Positions 15,617 to 18,974 of a DNA stretch of 18,974 bases are shown one piece after another. Below the pieces are notes generated by a model that saw only the letters and a program-made list of their open reading frames with translations, had not been told where the DNA came from and did no database searches. Within the stretch, counting starts at the first letter, position 1, and each line of letters starts with the position of its first letter. A program made the position numbers and the translations under genes. Source of the DNA: Oscillospiraceae bacterium. Its GTDB lineage: Bacteria; Bacillota_A; Clostridia; Oscillospirales; WRJC01. Location: NCBI GenBank assembly GCA_009785015.1, contig WQXD01000043.1, positions 1-18,974 on the forward strand. Reading direction: 5' to 3'.

Positions 15617-18043
15617 TCATTTCAATTCAATTACGGTGACCCCCGCGTCGCCTTCGCCGTATTGTCCCATCCTGTGGCTTTTTATCCTGGAATCTTCCCC
15701 GAAAAATCTCCAGAGCGCCGCCCTGAGCGCCCCGGTCCCCTTGCCGTGGATTATCCGAAGGCTCGACAGTTTGTGCCTTTTGGACTCGTCTATGAATCTG
15801 TCGATTACATACCACGCCTCCTCGCCGTTTTGACCCCTCACGTCGATCTCGTTTTTTACCGTTTTGATCTCCCTGTCGGAAGATTTTTTCGTATTTCTCA
15901 AATTGTTTCCCGGGGCGGTTTCGCCTTTGGGTTTTTGGAAACCGTTCTCAAGCAGCCTTATATTCGCTATATCGGTCTTTAAATTTATTATCCCCGCCTT
16001 TATCTGGATCAGGCCGTCCTTGTCGGGGGTTTCGATTTCCACGACCCCCGAGAGCTGCGAGTCCTTCACCATCACTTTATCGCCTTTTTGAAGCTCGCGC
16101 GGCAGTACATAGTCCTCGTCGTCTTCGTCTTCCACTTGGTTTTCGACCGAATATGTGTAAATTTCCTTTTCGGTCTCCTTTATTTTCTTTTTCAGCGAGG
16201 CTTTCATCTCCGTAAGGCTTTTTTTGAAATCTTCTTCGTCCTTTTGTTTCTGGAGCTTTTCAAGCGCGGAAAATACGTATTCGCTCGACGCTTTCGAAGA
16301 AGCGATGATGCGCCTCGCCTCCTCTTTCGCTTTTTCCAAGTTTTTTTCGGATTCCGCCGATTTTTTCTTCAGTAAGTTTTCGGTTTCGATATTTTTTTGC
16401 TCGAGTTCCCGCCGGAGCTCTGCCGCCCGGGTTTTTTCTTTTTCCAAAGTCACCCTGTCTTCTTCGAGTTTTCCCAGCACGTTTTCGAATTTTTTGTTTT
16501 CGCTTTTGACGAGTACCTGCGCGCGCTCGATTACGTCGTCCGCCATTCCCAGCCTTTGCGAGATCGCGAAGGCGTTTGAGCGCCCGGGGGATCCGATTGA
16601 CAGCTTATATGTGGGCTTTAGCGTCTCTATGTCGAATTCGCAGGAGGCGTTTTTCACGTGGGGCGTTTCCAAGGCGTAAACCTTGAGTTCCGCGTAGTGC
16701 GTGGTAGCCGCGCAGAGCGCGCCTCCCGCGTGCACTTTTTCGAGTATCGCCATGGCGAGCGCCGCCCCTTCCACCGGGTCCGTCCCCGAACCCAGCTCGT
16801 CGAACAAAACAAGCGTGTTCGGCGAAATGTTTTTTAAGATCTTTATGATGTTGACCATATGGGACGAAAAGGTGGAGAGCGACTGCTCGATGCTCTGTTC
16901 GTCGCCTATATCCGCGAGCACATCCCCGAAAACGCTCATATACGATTCCTTTTCGTCGCAGGGTATGTGTATGCCGGTCTGCGCCATCATCACAAAAAGC
17001 CCCAGGGTTTTCAAAGAGACGGTTTTGCCCCCCGTGTTCGGGCCGGTTATGACCAAAGTGTCGTAATCTTCGCCGAGCCCGATATCGACGGGGACCACGG
17101 CGGATTTGTCCAGCAGCGGATGCCTCGCCTTGGAAAAAAACACGCTTTTTTGGTTCACGATTTTCGGGTGCACACCGTTTATTTTGAAGGAATATTCGCA
17201 TTTCGCGAAAATCACCGCGAGTTCCGTTATATTTTCATAATTTAAGTTTATCTCGTCGGCATAGTCCGCGCAGTCCGCCGAAAGTTCCGAGAGTATGCGC
17301 TCTATTTCGTTCTTTTCGTCTTTTTCGAGGATTTTTATTTCGTTATTTATTTCCACGACCGCCAGAGGCTCTATAAACAAAGTCGCGCCGGAGCTCGAGG
17401 TGTCGTGCACGAGCCCTTTTATCTCGTTTTTGTGCTCCGCCTTGACCGGTATCACGTGCCTGCCGTTTCGCATGGTGACGATATTTTCCTGCAGATATTT
17501 GGAATACGAGTCGCCCTGCGTGTATCTTTGCAGGCTTTCGCGCACTTTCGAGTTGGCGGTCCTTATCTTGCGGCGTATATCGGCGAGAAGCGGGCTCGCT
17601 TCGTCGGCGATCATGTCCTCGGATATGATCGCCCTCGTTATTTTATCTTCCAGCATTCGGTTGGAAAAAAGGCGTTCGAAGATTATGTCGATTCCGGTTT
17701 CAAACCTTTTGTTCGCCCTGTTGTAATTCAAAAGGTTCCTGGCACTTCTGTAGAGATAGGCTATGTGCAGCAGCTCTATGGGGGCGAGCGTCGCTCCTTT
17801 TTGGGCCCGCTCGATTGAGTCGCCCGTGTATTTTACAGTCCCGAACTGCGGGGCCCCCTTGAGGGCGGCGAGTTTTTTTGCGTCTGTGGTCTGATTTAAA
17901 TATTTTATCACAAATTCCGGATATATCGCCGGACTCAAGTTTTTTATTTTTTCCCTCGCGCCTTCGGTCTGGGCGAGTTCCGATACCTGCGAGAGTATTT
18001 TGTCGTACTCCAGGGTGGTTTTTGATTTCAAAAAATCTGTCAT
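15617..18043 (-). CDS. mutS2: MutS2 (Smr-domain MutS homologue)
   Basis: An 808-residue ATPase of the MutS2 family, known to suppress homologous recombination and, in B. subtilis, to act on collided ribosomes. MutS-type clamp and lever helices fill the N-terminal half. The ATPase has Walker A GPNTGGKT (334-341) and LVLFDELGSGTDP (411-423), followed by a TTHYAELK helix (447-454). A long charged coiled coil covers about 505-635, with an acidic patch near 636-645. A KOW-like segment lies around 650-698. The C-terminal Smr domain (about 730-808) carries DVRG (734-737) and HGKGTG (766-771), so nuclease function is likely retained. The ATG at 18043 has AGGGA 7 nt upstream. It lies 26 nt downstream of thiN and lacks the mismatch-recognition domain, as expected. 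Confidence 0.96.
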   Translation of the reverse strand: MTDFLKSKTTLEYDKILSQVSELAQTEGAREKIKNLSPAIYPEFVIKYLNQTTDAKKLAALKGAPQFGTVKYTGDSIERAQKGATLAPIELLHIAYLYRSARNLLNYNRANKRFETGIDIIFERLFSNRMLEDKITRAIISEDMIADEASPLLADIRRKIRTANSKVRESLQRYTQGDSYSKYLQENIVTMRNGRHVIPVKAEHKNEIKGLVHDTSSSGATLFIEPLAVVEINNEIKILEKDEKNEIERILSELSADCADYADEINLNYENITELAVIFAKCEYSFKINGVHPKIVNQKSVFFSKARHPLLDKSAVVPVDIGLGEDYDTLVITGPNTGGKTVSLKTLGLFVMMAQTGIHIPCDEKESYMSVFGDVLADIGDEQSIEQSLSTFSSHMVNIIKILKNISPNTLVLFDELGSGTDPVEGAALAMAILEKVHAGGALCAATTHYAELKVYALETPHVKNASCEFDIETLKPTYKLSIGSPGRSNAFAISQRLGMADDVIERAQVLVKSENKKFENVLGKLEEDRVTLEKEKTRAAELRRELEQKNIETENLLKKKSAESEKNLEKAKEEARRIIASSKASSEYVFSALEKLQKQKDEEDFKKSLTEMKASLKKKIKETEKEIYTYSVENQVEDEDDEDYVLPRELQKGDKVMVKDSQLSGVVEIETPDKDGLIQIKAGIINLKTDIANIRLLENGFQKPKGETAPGNNLRNTKKSSDREIKTVKNEIDVRGQNGEEAWYVIDRFIDESKRHKLSSLRIIHGKGTGALRAALWRFFGEDSRIKSHRMGQYGEGDAGVTVIELK

Positions 18044-18069
18044 TTGTTTGTCCCTTTTTTATTTTATGT

Positions 18070-18714
18070 TTAATTGCGTTCGTCGCATTCGCACACAAAC
18101 GCCTCTCCGTCCGATATCGATATTTCGCCGTATTCGAAATTTTCGGCTATTTCGTTGCACACCGTATAGGGCTCCTCAAAATCGACCTCGGCGGCCTCGA
18201 GCGGATACTTGAACCCGGTGAGCGTGACCCCGCGTATTTTGGGGCTGACCGGCAGTACGGATATGTATTTGTAATTTTTATATATTCTCACGCTTGAATT
18301 TTCGAGGTATGTTATCTTGTCGTACCCGTTTGTTATATATCCGCTGTATCCGCGTTTTTTTATATATTTCAAGTACCGCAAATTGGCCAAGGTATGGTCG
18401 AGCCTCGCATCGAGCCCTCCGATCAGCGCAATATCCGTAAAACCCAAGTCCAGGGCGTATTTTATCGCGAGCAAAGAATCCGTATCGTTTTTCCGCGGCG
18501 GGTGCCTTATCTTTTTTATATTTTCGAGCTTGGGGCCGAAATAATCGGCAGAATCGAAATCGCCGATTATGACCTCGGGGACGACGCCCAGTTCAAACGC
18601 CGTCTCCGCCCCCGAATCGGCGGCGATGCAAATTACGCCCGTTTCGCCCGGAGCGGGCAGTTTTATTTTTTCTTTTTTCAAAACGCGCGAAAAGCAAAAA
18701 ATATACGCAGTCAT
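18070..18714 (-). CDS. thiN: Thiamine pyrophosphokinase
   Basis: A 214-residue enzyme that transfers pyrophosphate from ATP to thiamine, giving thiamine diphosphate, the cofactor of pyruvate:ferredoxin oxidoreductase and transketolase. Family motifs are ADSGAE (32-37), the Mg-binding GDFDS (51-55), NDTDS (76-80) and GGLDARLDHTLANL (99-112). The C-terminal beta-rich domain (about 130-210) matches the thiamine-binding half. The ATG at 18714 overlaps the stop codon of rsgA (ATGA), implying translational coupling. rsgA next to thiN is a common Firmicutes arrangement; rpe, often between them, is absent. No TPP riboswitch is visible in the window. Confidence 0.93.
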   Translation of the reverse strand: MTAYIFCFSRVLKKEKIKLPAPGETGVICIAADSGAETAFELGVVPEVIIGDFDSADYFGPKLENIKKIRHPPRKNDTDSLLAIKYALDLGFTDIALIGGLDARLDHTLANLRYLKYIKKRGYSGYITNGYDKITYLENSSVRIYKNYKYISVLPVSPKIRGVTLTGFKYPLEAAEVDFEEPYTVCNEIAENFEYGEISISDGEAFVCECDERN

Positions 18715-18974
18715 GAGCCGCCCTTCCCCGTTTTGTCCTCCGGTTTTCTGAACTTTTGGTTTTTTAAAATTTCATAGAGGGCCATATAGCTTTCATACCT
18801 CGATTTTGCCGCGCCGCCCCTGCGGACCGCTTCGGCTACTTCGCAGCCCTCTTCTTTTATGTGCGCGCATTTCGCGTATTGGCAGTCCTGGGCGTATTTT
18901 TGCAGATCGGGAAAATCGAGTATGAGGTTTTCTTTTAATATATGGCCGCTGTATTCAAAATCGAAAACGCCGAA
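18711..18974 (-). CDS. rsgA: Ribosome small-subunit biogenesis GTPase RsgA (C-terminal 87 residues only)
   Basis: Only the 3' end is in the window; the gene enters from the right edge and ends with TGA at 18713-18711. The visible part is the C-terminal zinc-binding domain: a C-x4-C-x-H-x5-C pattern within CQYAKCAHIKEEGC, followed by a basic stretch and a RYESYMALYEIL helix typical of RsgA/YloQ/YjeQ. RsgA is a circularly permuted GTPase that helps mature the 30S subunit. The GTPase core is outside the window. Its stop overlaps the thiN start by an ATGA junction. Confidence 0.88.
   Translation of the reverse strand, partial: FGVFDFEYSGHILKENLILDFPDLQKYAQDCQYAKCAHIKEEGCEVAEAVRRGGAAKSRYESYMALYEILKNQKFRKPEDKTGKGGS

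Noticed and set aside
18043..18714. Possible TPP riboswitch controlling thiN
   Set aside because: thiN overlaps the end of rsgA with no leader, and no conserved THI-box sequence is seen in the window.

Overview
The window looks like a chromosomal stretch from a fermentative anaerobic Clostridia-type member of the Bacillota. The evidence is strong GGAGG-like ribosome sites, MutS2, an RsgA-ThiN gene pair, a FtsK/SpoIIIE translocase, a four-gene NAD-dependent [FeFe]-hydrogenase operon and a perfect clostridial-style Rex operator. GC content is intermediate, and AT-rich codons such as ATA (Ile) are used freely. I see no tRNA, rRNA, CRISPR array, insertion sequence or prophage gene. No gene-free gap exceeds 100 bases; the two largest (98 and 90 bp) hold promoters.

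Layout. (1) Bases 1-4170, minus strand: hndA-hndB-hndC-hndD, a complete gene order for an electron-bifurcating-type hydrogenase; hndD runs off the left edge. A Rex-type palindrome lies in its promoter region (4248-4265). (2) 4269-8668, minus strand: rsmA-uppP-ftsK, a housekeeping block for ribosome maturation, cell-wall lipid carrier recycling and chromosome translocation. (3) 8759-14552, plus strand: a tightly packed four-gene unit made of a MurE-type Mur ligase, an AsnB-type amide synthetase, a class II fructose-bisphosphate aldolase and a solute-binding lipoprotein. (4) 14549-18974, minus strand: rsgA (3' end only)-thiN-mutS2-tandem GNAT acetyltransferase. Its last stop codon overlaps the stop of the convergent lipoprotein gene.

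How they fit together. The hydrogenase would reoxidise NADH (and probably reduced ferredoxin) to H2, and the Rex site would switch it on when NADH is high. The most unusual part is the plus-strand island. Its Mur ligase resembles the streptococcal L-lysine-adding MurE subfamily rather than the meso-DAP type, but its amino-acid-recognition motif is EDPQ instead of DDPN. The next gene looks like the B. subtilis AsnB family, which amidates peptidoglycan, yet it has Ser instead of the catalytic Cys2 and has lost two glutamine-site residues. The pair may encode an accessory peptidoglycan-precursor or amide-ligation pathway; that is inference. The hydrogenase also has a variant L1 motif (TSCSPGW) and a variant L2 motif (IPC) around its active-site cluster.
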